This document shows, in pieces, positions 1 through 8,431 of a DNA stretch of 64,000 bases. Source of the stretch: Caenibius tardaugens NBRC 16725. Lineage in GTDB: Bacteria; Pseudomonadota; Alphaproteobacteria; Sphingomonadales; Sphingomonadaceae. The notes under the pieces are model-generated. The model saw nothing but the letters and a program-made list of their open reading frames with translations, did no database searches and was not told the DNA's origin. The DNA is taken from contig NZ_CP034179.1 of assembly GCF_003860345.1 (NCBI RefSeq), forward strand, positions 1,968,001-2,032,000, read 5' to 3'. How positions within the stretch are numbered: position 1 is the first letter of the stretch; each line of letters starts with the position of its first letter. Made by a program: the position numbers and the translations under genes.

Positions 1-377
1 TGAAGCAGCCTAAGGCAGATGTAGTTCACTGCGGCTGCGATGGCCGACATCGCCATCATGGCTGAACCGATCGGTTCGCTGCCATAGAGATAGCGGCGCC
101 CGACATCGACGAGGATTCCGATGGCGAAGAGCAGCAGCATTGTTCCTGAAACCGTCGCTACGCGAGTTTTCCAAACAGCGCCGCGGCTCAGCGCGATGAG
201 GCTCAGCAGATAGACAAGCGCATCGGAGAGATTATCGACGCCGTTGGCGATCAGCGCGCTGGAATCGCTGGCGAGGCCGACCAAGAAGAAGGCCGCGGAG
301 ATGCCGGCATTGAGGATCAGCACGATCCACAAGGTGCGCCGCTCGGTGGTGGCGGGGCGATCGCTTCTACCCATCAT
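1..377 (-). CDS. Cation diffusion facilitator exporter, partial (C-terminus beyond window)
   Basis: The first 125 codons of a cation diffusion facilitator (CDF) are visible, running off the left edge. These inner-membrane antiporters export divalent metals such as zinc, cobalt or cadmium in exchange for protons. The fragment shows the first membrane segments. The second carries the family metal site in the form D-N-L-S-D, followed by a stretch (ALVYLLSLIALSRGAVW) close to that of the other CDF gene at 7714-8364, so the two are relatives in one subfamily. The start is one of two adjacent ATG codons that overlap the stop of the upstream SRPBCC gene by about 11 bases, implying translational coupling. 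It is the last visible gene of the czc transcription unit. Confidence 0.85.
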   Translation of the reverse strand, partial: MMGRSDRPATTERRTLWIVLILNAGISAAFFLVGLASDSSALIANGVDNLSDALVYLLSLIALSRGAVWKTRVATVSGTMLLLFAIGILVDVGRRYLYGSEPIGSAMMAMSAIAAAVNYICLRLL

Positions 378-879
378 TAGCCCCTTTTTGTGTGTGGCGG
401 GCGGCACGCGCGCGACGACGATGACGGTTGAGGTTGGTGCCCCCAGCGCGGTGCATTTCCTTTTTGAGGAAGCGGACGAATGCACCATCCTGGATGGCGA
501 GAGTTTGCGTCAGCCCACGCCTGAACGGTACGGCTATGATGCGGCTGAAGAAGCCGTCGAAAGCGATCGAATGGCGGACCTGCGTGCCCGAAGCCAGCGA
601 CTCCAGTCTATAGGTCTCTTCGAGTACCGCGATGCCACCAATCCCCACGGTCCACGAGAAAAGGTCCGGCTTTTCGGAAGCGGTAATCGTCGCCTCCGCC
701 TTTATGCGATATTCTCCCTTATAGAGGGCGTAGCTCAACGGAATGCGTTGTTCGGGCGTCATCGCGTCCGTCTCGAAACGATAGTTCGGATGCCAGAATG
801 CATAGGCGCCGAAATCGGCGAGATGGGACCAGACCCGGATGGGGGCCATGTTGATGGTAAAACTTGTTTCTGCCTTCAT
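367..879 (-). CDS. SRPBCC-fold (polyketide cyclase/START-like) protein in the czc unit
   Basis: This 170-residue protein has no signal peptide and reads like a small START/SRPBCC domain. It begins with a beta strand and a helix of the type F-T-I-N-M-A-P-I-R-V-W-S-H-L, followed by the tryptophan- and phenylalanine-rich strands typical of hydrophobic ligand-binding cavities. The tail after about residue 145 is basic (NRHRRRARAARH) and probably disordered. The gene lies 47 bases after the lipoprotein gene and overlaps the CDF exporter, so it is probably co-transcribed with the efflux pump. A role in metal handling is not established for the fold. It could bind a lipid or other hydrophobic ligand, and its function is unknown. 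Confidence 0.7.
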   Translation of the reverse strand: MKAETSFTINMAPIRVWSHLADFGAYAFWHPNYRFETDAMTPEQRIPLSYALYKGEYRIKAEATITASEKPDLFSWTVGIGGIAVLEETYRLESLASGTQVRHSIAFDGFFSRIIAVPFRRGLTQTLAIQDGAFVRFLKKEMHRAGGTNLNRHRRRARAARHTQKGANDG

Positions 880-926
880 CGGCTGTGTGACCTTTCACAC
901 GGGTCGCCTGAGGACAGGACGATCGC

Positions 927-1430
927 TCAGATGCGATCGTGGCTGCCTCCGGCTACCGGAACGGATGGGCTGTCGGTCGCAGCTTTTCCTTTTGGCGCCG
1001 CGTCGCGACCGGCGCGATACTCGACGCGGATCGAACGAAGCCTGTCGGCCGGAACCGCCGGGACCAACACACTGAAGCGGGCCGAGCGGCGAACCCGTCC
1101 CGACAGGCTGCCGGTCCAACGGGTATCGACGCTGGCGGGCTGATGGCGATCTTCCATCTCGGCGGTGACATGCAGATGTCCCCCGAGCGCCGGCTTGCTC
1201 ATCCCGGTTCTGCGGACCTGTCCGGTGACAAGGACTCCCTCCTTGCCGGGATAGGCCCGCACCCAGAATACTTCCATCCGCTCGTCGGGCACGACCTTGA
1301 TGCCAGCCTGGAGTGGTGGGGCCGAAGCGCAACCAACAAGGAGAGCCATCCCGGCAGCAAGCGGCAAGACCGCCCACTGCCGGGACGAACGCGCGGCCAT
1401 AAAGCCCACGCGCCTGTCGCCTATGCTCAT
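927..1430 (-). CDS. Small lipoprotein of the czc unit, function unknown
   Basis: The 167-residue product has a signal sequence ending in the lipobox L-V-G-C at about residues 31-34, so it should be a lipid-anchored envelope protein. The mature part looks like a single beta-rich domain with no recognised metal motif and a basic surface. The start codon overlaps the czcA stop as ATGA, which ties its translation to the RND pump. An internal start at residue 11 would give a more standard signal peptide and is possible. I do not recognise the family. Position suggests an accessory envelope factor for the efflux system, but this is inference. Confidence 0.72.
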   Translation of the reverse strand: MSIGDRRVGFMAARSSRQWAVLPLAAGMALLVGCASAPPLQAGIKVVPDERMEVFWVRAYPGKEGVLVTGQVRRTGMSKPALGGHLHVTAEMEDRHQPASVDTRWTGSLSGRVRRSARFSVLVPAVPADRLRSIRVEYRAGRDAAPKGKAATDSPSVPVAGGSHDRI

Positions 1431-4400
1431 GTATGCGCCTCGGAAAGACCGCCATCACCGCCTTCAGGCTCCTCCGGGACAAGCTCACGGGGTTCGTCGC
1501 CAATCCGATGCCCATAACGGGCATAGAGCGTTGGAAGGACGAACAAGGTGAGCAGCGTCGCGGAGATGAGGCCGCCGATGACGACCGTCGCAAGCGGCTT
1601 TTGCACCTCGGCCCCCGATCCCGTGGCGAGCGCCATGGGAACAAACCCAAGACTGGCCACCAGAGCGGTCATGACCACCGGACGCAGGCGCATCATGGCG
1701 CCTTCATAAGCGGCCTTCGCCCGATCCATGCCATCTTCCATCAGCGCCTGGATCGAGGTCACCATCACAAGGCCGTTCAGCACCGCGATGCCGGACAGGG
1801 CGATGAAGCCCACCGCCGCCGATATGGAGAAGGGCATTCCTCGAAGGAACAATGCGAGGACGCCACCAACAAGCGCCAGCGGCACTCCGGTGAACACGAT
1901 CGCGGCATCGCGTACGCTTCCCAACGCCCCGTAGAGCAGCAGAATAATCAAGGCGAAGCACGCAGGCACGACCAGCATCAGCCGTTCGCTGGCGGAACGC
2001 AGGTTCTCGAACTGGCCACCCCAGTCGAGATACTGACCCGCGGGCAGGCGGACCTCCTTGTCGATCATCTCCTGCGCGTCGGCAACTACGCCGGCGACAT
2101 CGCGGCCGCGCACATTGGCTTGCACCACGACCCGCCGCTTGCCGTTCTCGCGGCTGATCTGGTTGGGGCCATCGGTGACGCCGATATCGGCAACGCTCTG
2201 GAGCGGGACGAACCCGCCGCCCGGCAGCGGCACCGGAACCTGCGCCAGCGTCTGTAGATCGGCTCTTGCCGCATCCGACAAACGGATGGTGACGGCAAAG
2301 CGCCGGTCGCCTTCGAAGATCATCCCGGAATCGCGCCCGCCGATCGCGGCGGAGACGGTATCCTGGACGGTCTGCGCAGTGATACCGAGCCGTGACATGG
2401 CGTCCCTGTTCGGGCGGATGTCGAGCATCGGCAGTCCTTGCGTCTGTTCGACGCGAACGTCGGCGGCGCCTTCGGTCTTGCGCAGAACAGCCGCGATCTG
2501 ATTCGCGGTTGCGTTCATACTGTCGAAGTCGTCGCCGAACACCTTGATCGCAACATCGCCGCGCACGCCGGCGATAAGTTCGTTGAAACGCATCTGGATC
2601 GGCTGGCTGATCTCGAACGCACCGCCAGGAATGCCTTCCAGTACCTTTTCGACCTTGGCGACCAGATCCGCCTTGGTCAGGCTCTTGTCGGGCCACTCCT
2701 TCTTCGGTTTCATAATAATAAAAGTGTCAGAGATGTTGGGCGGCATCGGATCTGAAGCCAGTTCCGCCGTACCCGTCTTCGAGAAGACGAAGCGAACCTC
2801 CGGCAGCTTACCAAGTTCCTTTTCAATCCGTGACTGCATCGCCTGGCTCTGATCGACTGAGGTGCCCGGCACACGCAGGACTTGCGCGGTCAAGTCGCCT
2901 TCGTCGAGCTGCGGCAGGAACTCCTGGCCAAGGAAGGAGAAGGTCAGGATTGCGGCGAGGAACGCGCCGATGCCGACACCCATGGTCAGCGTCGGGCGCT
3001 TCATCGCCTTATCGAGACCTGGCTCATATTTGCGTTTGAGCCAGGACATGATGCGGCCTTCCTTCTCCTCGACTGGCTTTGACAGCCAGATGGCGAGCAT
3101 CGCCGGCACGAAGGTGAGCGAAAGCACAAAGGCGCAAGCCAGCGCGATGATGACGGTGAGCGCCATCGGCGAGAAGGTCTTGCCCTCGACCCCCGAAAGG
3201 GTGAGCATCGGTACATAGACGAGGATGATGATAGCCTGGCCGAATACGGTCGGGCGGATCATCTCACGCGCGGCGCGCGCAACCGAATTGAGCCGTTCGT
3301 CAAGCGTCAGGTTGCGGCCCAGATGATGCTGTCGTTCCGATATGCGCCGGAGCGCGTTTTCCACGATGATGACCGCGCCGTCGACGATGAGGCCGAAATC
3401 CAGTGCGCCAAGACTCATGAGGTTGGCCGAGACGCCGCCCTGCAACATCCCGAAACTGGTCATCAGCATGGTGATCGGAATCACCAGCGCCGCGATCAGC
3501 GCCGCCCGGAAATTGCCCAGCAGGAGGAATAGCACGACGATGACAAGCAAGGCGCCTTCGGAGAGGTTCTTCGCAACCGTCTTGATTGTCGAGTTAACGA
3601 GCGCGGTGCGGTCCAGCACTGGCTGGATCACCACGTCGGTCGGCATCGAGGCGTTGACCTCATCGAGCCGTTCCGCGACCGCGGATGCCACCGTTCGGCT
3701 GTTCTCACCGATCCGCATGATGGCGGTGCCGACGACGACTTCCTCGCCATTCTCCGATGCCGAGCCTTGCCGGATGGCCTGACCGAGACGCACCTGCGCC
3801 ACGGAATCAAGCCGGATCGGCGTGCCTTCGCGCGTCGCGATGACGGTTGCGGCCAGTTCGCCGATATTGCGAATGCGCGCGTCCGAGCGAACCGCGAGGC
3901 CTTCACCACCACGATCGACAATACCGGCGCCGACCCCGACGTTGTTGGCTTCGAGCGCCTGCGCCAGATCGGTCAGGTTCATGCCGAGCGCCGCGAGCCG
4001 CTGCGTGTCGGGAATGACCTGGAACTGCTTCACATAGCCACCGATGGAATCGACGCCAGCAAGACCTTGCGTATTTTTCAGGAGTGGCGCGACGATCCAG
4101 TCCTGCACGGTCCGCAGATAGGTCGCTTTGTCCGCTTCGCTGACGAGCCGGTCGCCTTCCGGCGTGATATAACTGCCATCAGGCTGAAGCCCCGGTTGTC
4201 CCGGCTTGTGCTGGTCGCCCTCGCGATGTTCGAGATGGACCGTCCACATATAGACTTCGCCAAGACCCGTGGCGATTGGCCCCATGGTGGGCGTTGCCCC
4301 ATCGGGCAGGCTTTCTTCCGCCACTCGCAATCGTTCGGCCACCTGTTGCCGCGCGAAGTAGATATCGGTCTTTTCCGAGAAGACCGCCGTGACTTGCGCA

Positions 4401-4669
4401 AACCCGTTGCGGCTGAGCGAGCGGGTATATTCAAGGCCCGGCACACCCGCGAGCGCGGTCTCGATAGGGAATGCCACCTGTTTCTCGACCAGTTCCGGCG
4501 AGAGGGCGGGCGCGACGATATTGACCTGAACCTGATTGTTGGTGATGTCGGGAACGGCGTCGATCGGCAGGCGCGACAGCGCCCAGCCTCCGATCACCAT
4601 GGCGATGAGCGTCATGAGCAGCACGAACCAGCGCCGCTCGACGGCGAATGTGACGATTTTGTCGATCAT
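1427..4669 (-). CDS. czcA: CzcA-type heavy-metal RND efflux pump
   Basis: The 1080-residue product is a full-length RND pump of the heavy-metal efflux family, which drives divalent cations out through a CzcC/CzcB/CzcA envelope complex using the proton gradient. The N-terminus reads as the usual first membrane helix and the periplasmic start A-V-P-D-I-T-N-N-Q-V. The membrane motif DFGLIVDGAVIIVEN at residues 424-438 contains D424, D430 and E437, matching the proton-relay residues of CzcA. That form is associated with zinc, cobalt and cadmium pumps rather than copper/silver pumps. The gene starts 3 bases after czcB and is followed by an overlapping lipoprotein gene. Substrate choice is inferred from the motif only. 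Confidence 0.95.
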   Translation of the reverse strand: MIDKIVTFAVERRWFVLLMTLIAMVIGGWALSRLPIDAVPDITNNQVQVNIVAPALSPELVEKQVAFPIETALAGVPGLEYTRSLSRNGFAQVTAVFSEKTDIYFARQQVAERLRVAEESLPDGATPTMGPIATGLGEVYMWTVHLEHREGDQHKPGQPGLQPDGSYITPEGDRLVSEADKATYLRTVQDWIVAPLLKNTQGLAGVDSIGGYVKQFQVIPDTQRLAALGMNLTDLAQALEANNVGVGAGIVDRGGEGLAVRSDARIRNIGELAATVIATREGTPIRLDSVAQVRLGQAIRQGSASENGEEVVVGTAIMRIGENSRTVASAVAERLDEVNASMPTDVVIQPVLDRTALVNSTIKTVAKNLSEGALLVIVVLFLLLGNFRAALIAALVIPITMLMTSFGMLQGGVSANLMSLGALDFGLIVDGAVIIVENALRRISERQHHLGRNLTLDERLNSVARAAREMIRPTVFGQAIIILVYVPMLTLSGVEGKTFSPMALTVIIALACAFVLSLTFVPAMLAIWLSKPVEEKEGRIMSWLKRKYEPGLDKAMKRPTLTMGVGIGAFLAAILTFSFLGQEFLPQLDEGDLTAQVLRVPGTSVDQSQAMQSRIEKELGKLPEVRFVFSKTGTAELASDPMPPNISDTFIIMKPKKEWPDKSLTKADLVAKVEKVLEGIPGGAFEISQPIQMRFNELIAGVRGDVAIKVFGDDFDSMNATANQIAAVLRKTEGAADVRVEQTQGLPMLDIRPNRDAMSRLGITAQTVQDTVSAAIGGRDSGMIFEGDRRFAVTIRLSDAARADLQTLAQVPVPLPGGGFVPLQSVADIGVTDGPNQISRENGKRRVVVQANVRGRDVAGVVADAQEMIDKEVRLPAGQYLDWGGQFENLRSASERLMLVVPACFALIILLLYGALGSVRDAAIVFTGVPLALVGGVLALFLRGMPFSISAAVGFIALSGIAVLNGLVMVTSIQALMEDGMDRAKAAYEGAMMRLRPVVMTALVASLGFVPMALATGSGAEVQKPLATVVIGGLISATLLTLFVLPTLYARYGHRIGDEPRELVPEEPEGGDGGLSEAHT

Positions 4670-4672
4670 GGT

Positions 4673-5842
4673 TTAATGTCCATGCTCCGCTTCGCCCTTG
4701 CCGAGTTCGGCCTTGAGCGTGAAACTGTTCTTGCCTGCGATCTGTTCGCCGCCCTTGAGTCCGGACGTCACGACGATATTGTCGCCGCTTGGACTGCCGA
4801 GCGTGACAGGAACCGCCTGGAACCCGTGATCGGTGCGCACGAAAACGGTGGACCGCCCTTCGACGGTCTGCACCGCGCTTTGCGGCACCAGGACTGAGGC
4901 CGCGCTGCCACCGGTATCGCCGGCAAGCCGGATCGAGGCGGTGACCGGCTCGCCGACGCGCCATTGGCTCGATCGGTTGTCGATCAGGGCAATCACCGTG
5001 GCCAGACGCGTGGTCTCATCGAGGATCGGGGAGACGAAATCGACCTTCGCCACCGATCGGCGGTCGCCGGATACGATCTCGATCTCTGAGCCAGGCCGAA
5101 CCTTGCCGGCATCGGCAGGCGATAGCGCCAGAGTAACGGCCACGCGCGAGAGGTTCGCCACACGGAACAGCTCCGCATCGGCCGCGACTGTCTGACCCAG
5201 CGTCACGCTGCGGCCGACCACCTGGCCAGAAAGCGGCGCAGTGATGGCGATGCGGTTGAGCGCGCCGCCACCGCCGCCGGCTGCGGCAACTTGTTGCTGT
5301 GCAAGACGCAGCGCAATGCGCGCCTCAGTCGCCGCCGTTCGCGCGGCAATGAGGTCCTGCTCGGGCGAGACCTTCTGATCGAACAAGCGCTGCTCGCGGC
5401 GCAGGTTGGATTCCGCGAGAGACAAGCGCGCACGCGAGGCTTCGATCTCGGCATTAAGCGAGGCGGCTTCGCGGCTTTCGATAATCGCGAGCGGCTGTCC
5501 CCGGCCAACCGTCTGGCCGAGATTGCGCGTGAGCGAGACCACACGCCCACCGATCGCGGCTGATACAACCTGCATACCCTGCGGATCACCCTCAATCGTT
5601 GCAGGCAGCGTGAGCGCGCCGCCGCCGCTCTGGATGGCACGAACAAGTTCAATGCCGGCGGCCTTGATTTGCTCTGCCGTCAGATCGATCTCGCCCTCTT
5701 CATCCTCATGTCCGGCTTCTTCACCGGCCGCCGCATTCTCGGTTGCCTCGTTTTTCTCCGGAGCGGGATCGCCCCCAGAGCAGCCTGCCATCAGCAGGGC
5801 GGCAAACGTCAGCGGCAACGCCGCTTTGTAGATGGTCTTCAT
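4673..5842 (-). CDS. czcB: CzcB-type periplasmic adaptor (membrane fusion) lipoprotein
   Basis: The 389-residue product is the adaptor that links the RND pump to the outer-membrane channel. It has a lipoprotein signal with lipobox L-M-A-G-C near residues 17-21, then an acidic, low-complexity linker with one histidine. A lipoyl-like beta domain (P-A-T-I-E-G-D-P, around residue 80), a helical hairpin around residues 130-190 and further beta-barrel domains follow. It ends in E-H-G-H, a possible metal-binding tail. The gene is 2 bases from czcC and 3 from czcA, the order usual for czcCBA operons. Confidence 0.93.
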   Translation of the reverse strand: MKTIYKAALPLTFAALLMAGCSGGDPAPEKNEATENAAAGEEAGHEDEEGEIDLTAEQIKAAGIELVRAIQSGGGALTLPATIEGDPQGMQVVSAAIGGRVVSLTRNLGQTVGRGQPLAIIESREAASLNAEIEASRARLSLAESNLRREQRLFDQKVSPEQDLIAARTAATEARIALRLAQQQVAAAGGGGGALNRIAITAPLSGQVVGRSVTLGQTVAADAELFRVANLSRVAVTLALSPADAGKVRPGSEIEIVSGDRRSVAKVDFVSPILDETTRLATVIALIDNRSSQWRVGEPVTASIRLAGDTGGSAASVLVPQSAVQTVEGRSTVFVRTDHGFQAVPVTLGSPSGDNIVVTSGLKGGEQIAGKNSFTLKAELGKGEAEHGH

Positions 5843-5844
5843 GA

Positions 5845-7113
5845 TCAGTTCCCCTCAAGGTCGGGCGCGCGCACGGTGAGCCGTTCGAGCTGCGCCTGGG
5901 CGTTGTGGTAATTAAGCAGCGCGTCGATCGCAGCGAGCCGGGTCTCGGCGAGCGTGCGTTCCGCATCGAGCAATTCGAGCTGTCCGAACTTGCCCTCGCG
6001 GTAGCCGATCCGGGCGATGCGGGCGGCTTCTTCGGCCGCGGCTAATGCCGGCCCCTTCGCGGTGACGGCGGAGGTCGACGCATTGGCCGCCTCGGCCTGC
6101 GCGCGGGCGATCGCCTGATCGACTTCCAGCGCGGTCACACGCTTCTGCGCCTCGGCCCGAAGACGCTCAGACGAGGCCTGATCGACCGCAGCCTTGCCAT
6201 TGTTGAACAGGGGCAGCGGGATCGTCAGGCTGAACAGCGCTGCGGTATCGCCGGTCTCGCGCATATAACGCGCGCCCGCGCCGACGGTCAGATCGGGAAC
6301 CCGCTGGGAGCGGGCGAGACGGACGCCCGCGTCGGCCACCGCCAGGTCCGCTTCGGCCGCCGCCATAGCCAGAGTACCGGTGCTGTCGATCTCGCGAAGC
6401 GGGCCATAGTTAGAGCGGACGCCCGTAAACCAGTTGGTGTCGAGGGCGCCCGACACAGGTTGCCCGATCAGTCTCGACAGGGAAAATCGCGACACCTCGA
6501 CGAGGCGCTGGGCCCGCTCGACATCGGCATCAGCGTTGATGCGGGCGACATCGGCGCGCTGCATGTCGATGGGCGAAGCACGTCCAGCCTGCACCCGCAC
6601 CTGTGCTGCCCGAAACCCCTCGGCAGCGATCCGGGCCTGGTCATTTGCGGTTACCAGCCGCTGCTGCGCAGCAGCAGCCTCCGCATAGGCCTGAATAACG
6701 TTGAAGCGCAGATCGGCCTGGGTGATCGCAGCCTGTACCGCGACACGCCGCGAGCGCGCATCGGCGACGCCGATCCGGGCCGAGCGCTTGCCGCCGAGTT
6801 CGATCGGCAAGGCGAAGGATGTTGTCGTCTCGAGGCTTTGCGTTCCCCGGTAAGGGCCGCTTCCCGCGACATTCTCGGCTTCCACCGAGATACTGGGATT
6901 GGGACGCAGGCCCGCGACCGTCCGCGCGGCCGCAGCGGCGTTGATGTCGGCCTCAGCCGCATCGAGTGACGGTGCCGAGGCACCGGCCATGGAGAGAGCC
7001 TGGTCAAGGCTAAGCGTCGCGCCCACCTCTACTACAGGCGGCGGCGCGCTTTGCGCCTGCGCGATAGTCGCGCAGGACGCCGCGGCCAGCATGGCCGCGA
7101 TCAATCGGTACAT
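5845..7113 (-). CDS. czcC: CzcC-type TolC-family outer-membrane channel
   Basis: The 422-residue product has a cleavable signal peptide (ending near A-Q-A-Q-S) and the two repeated, alanine-rich coiled-coil halves of the TolC/OEP family. It should trimerise in the outer membrane and provide the exit duct for the CzcBA pump. The second half repeats the first in pattern, with the strand signature Y-R-E-G-K-F-G-Q-L-E-L-L-D near residues 370-385. It opens the core czcCBA triplet, 76 bases downstream of the small secreted protein gene. The family assignment is secure and the metal specificity is not. Confidence 0.93.
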   Translation of the reverse strand: MYRLIAAMLAAASCATIAQAQSAPPPVVEVGATLSLDQALSMAGASAPSLDAAEADINAAAAARTVAGLRPNPSISVEAENVAGSGPYRGTQSLETTTSFALPIELGGKRSARIGVADARSRRVAVQAAITQADLRFNVIQAYAEAAAAQQRLVTANDQARIAAEGFRAAQVRVQAGRASPIDMQRADVARINADADVERAQRLVEVSRFSLSRLIGQPVSGALDTNWFTGVRSNYGPLREIDSTGTLAMAAAEADLAVADAGVRLARSQRVPDLTVGAGARYMRETGDTAALFSLTIPLPLFNNGKAAVDQASSERLRAEAQKRVTALEVDQAIARAQAEAANASTSAVTAKGPALAAAEEAARIARIGYREGKFGQLELLDAERTLAETRLAAIDALLNYHNAQAQLERLTVRAPDLEGN

Positions 7114-7189
7114 AGTTGGATATCCTGAACAGAGACGTCAAAACATCCGCGCCTGACGGGATCAGGGCGTGGACAGAGTTACGACTTGT

Positions 7190-7528
7190 TCAGACGATAG
7201 GAGGGCGCAGGTCCGGGCCAGCGTGGCGCACTCTGTGCCCTGCGACTCGTGAAGTCGGATAGTCATCCGTGGGCAACGCCAGGAGCGATGAGACAGCGTG
7301 ATCGCCGAGGAGGAAATGGGAAGCGCTATGGCATCCATGATGGTGCATCACGCCGGGATCAGTGTCCCCAGGTGACGACTTTTCGCTATTTTCCGTGTGA
7401 ACTGTACCAGAGCATTCCAGCATGACCATGCCGGGGAGTTCCTGCGCATGCACGGTCGTGGTCACCGTCAGCGACGCGACCACCAGCCAGATGAGGAGGA
7501 ACCCTTTGCGGAGCATGGTGAGCCGCAT
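7190..7528 (-). CDS. Small secreted His/Cys/Met-containing protein at head of czc unit
   Basis: The 112-residue product has a clear signal peptide (hydrophobic L-L-I-W-L-V-V-A-S-L, cleavage after V-H-A). The short mature chain contains M-H-H-H-G-C-H and other histidines, suggesting periplasmic metal binding or sensing. Size and position recall the CzcI-type or DUF2946-type small proteins that precede czc and copper operons, but I cannot assign it firmly. The start may instead be the ATG four codons downstream. It is probably the first gene of the unit, since the 185 bases upstream hold no other minus-strand gene. Confidence 0.65.
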   Translation of the reverse strand: MRLTMLRKGFLLIWLVVASLTVTTTVHAQELPGMVMLECSGTVHTENSEKSSPGDTDPGVMHHHGCHSASHFLLGDHAVSSLLALPTDDYPTSRVAGHRVRHAGPDLRPPIV

Positions 7529-7571
7529 AGCCTATGTTACCCCCGGTGTCATCGCCAAAGTGGAGGAGGTA

Positions 7572-7593
7572 TGAATATATTCAAAGATATTCA
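7572..7593. repeat. Inverted repeat TGAATAT-N8-ATATTCA upstream of czc
   Basis: Two perfect 7-base arms are separated by 8 bases, and a 12-base palindrome (7572-7583) overlaps the left arm. The site lies 44-65 bases upstream of the first gene of the czc unit, where a regulator could bind. No regulator is known for it. Confidence 0.4.
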
Positions 7594-7664
7594 CTTTATA
7601 TCCTCCATAATTTGTATCGCGCACTTCACATCAAAGCGATAGATAAGATGATTAGTAGACAAGA

Positions 7665-7697
7665 TTGGATATGATACTACGTATCATCCAATTTTTT
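7665..7697 (+). terminator. Hairpin with T6 tract after the CDF gene
   Basis: TTGGAT..GATAC pairs with GTATCATCCAA around a 3-base loop with one 2-base bulge, followed on the plus strand by six T residues. It sits 17 bases beyond the stop of the minus-strand CDF gene, so it may end that transcript, although the T tract favours plus-strand use. It could also shield the genes from read-through. Confidence 0.35.
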
Positions 7698-7713
7698 CTA
7701 AAATATATGGATT

Positions 7714-8364
7714 TCATCTCAATGTATTAGCGAGAGTACCTCTCGCGCTTCTCCAGGCCGGGATGGCTTCGGACAGAACACGCCAGGCGGACCGCAGGAA
7801 AATAAGAGCAATGAGTGCCCCGACTAAAATATCGGGCCATGCCGATCCTATCAGGCCGACGAACCCAGCAGCAACAAGGACGCCGATGTTGGATGCGACG
7901 TCGTTGCGCGAGCATTCAAAAGTGCTCGACATATTCACATTGGCGGTGCGGAAGCGCCACAGCAGCGCCAGGCAGACAAGGTTGGCAACGAGCGCCATTG
8001 CGCCGAAGGTCAGCATCAGGCTCGACGATGGCGGCACGCCGTTCACGATCTTGTTCGCGATCTCGATGATGATCGCGATGCCGAAAGCGAGGATGATACC
8101 GCCCTTGGCGATCGCGGCTCCGGCTTCCCAGCGCGCGCCCCGATGCAGCGCATAGAGACTGAGGGTATAGACGAAGGCATCGCCCAGCATGTCGACGGAA
8201 TCGGCCATCAAAGCCGATGATCGCGCGAGAAGGCCCCCACCGAACTCGACGGCGAACATCGCGAGGTTGATGACCATGACGATGACCAGAATCCGGCGCT
8301 GATCCTTCTTGCGCGCCAGTTCCGTGAGGGTCTCACCCTTTTTCGAGCAGCAGTGGTCAGCCAT
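7714..8364 (-). CDS. Cation diffusion facilitator metal exporter, MerR-linked
   Basis: The 216-residue product is a compact CDF protein with six predicted membrane helices and little cytoplasmic C-terminal domain. It should export a divalent heavy metal across the inner membrane. The helix 2 site reads D-M-L-G-D in the segment DSVDMLGDAF. The helix 5 site reads C-S-R-N-D, so cysteine stands where many zinc carriers have histidine. The N-terminus M-A-D-H-C-C-S-K-K-G adds possible metal ligands. Transcription is divergent from the MerR regulator, and a MerR-type operator with a 19-base spacer lies in its promoter. The N-terminal cysteines may hint at a thiophilic metal, but the substrate is unknown. 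Confidence 0.9.
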   Translation of the reverse strand: MADHCCSKKGETLTELARKKDQRRILVIVMVINLAMFAVEFGGGLLARSSALMADSVDMLGDAFVYTLSLYALHRGARWEAGAAIAKGGIILAFGIAIIIEIANKIVNGVPPSSSLMLTFGAMALVANLVCLALLWRFRTANVNMSSTFECSRNDVASNIGVLVAAGFVGLIGSAWPDILVGALIALIFLRSAWRVLSEAIPAWRSARGTLANTLR

Positions 8365-8398
8365 GGTTCAAACCCGGTTCGATCGAATATGGCATCGA

Positions 8399-8429
8399 CA
8401 TATGCACCCTGAAGTCACTATAGGGTCAA
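8399..8429 (-). promoter_or_regulatory. MerR-type promoter and operator for the CDF gene
   Basis: On the minus strand TTGACC (8424-8429) and CATATG (8399-8404) are separated by 19 bases. That over-long spacer is typical of promoters that MerR-family proteins untwist. The interval contains the near-perfect 21-base palindrome ACCCTnnAGTnACTnnAGGGT at 8406-8426. It faces the CDF gene and lies just upstream of the divergent merR-like gene, so the regulator probably controls both. Confidence 0.8.
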
Positions 8430-8431
8430 GG

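Larger units (their letters stand above)
7529..7713. other. AT-rich intergenic region upstream of the czc unit
   Basis: About 185 bases of markedly lower GC separate the czc unit from the end of the second CDF gene. The region should contain the czc promoter on the minus strand and the CDF terminator. It contains the two inverted repeats listed separately. A 23-codon reading frame at 7571-7642 follows a GGAGGAGGT sequence on the plus strand, but it is not supported as a gene. Confidence 0.6.
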
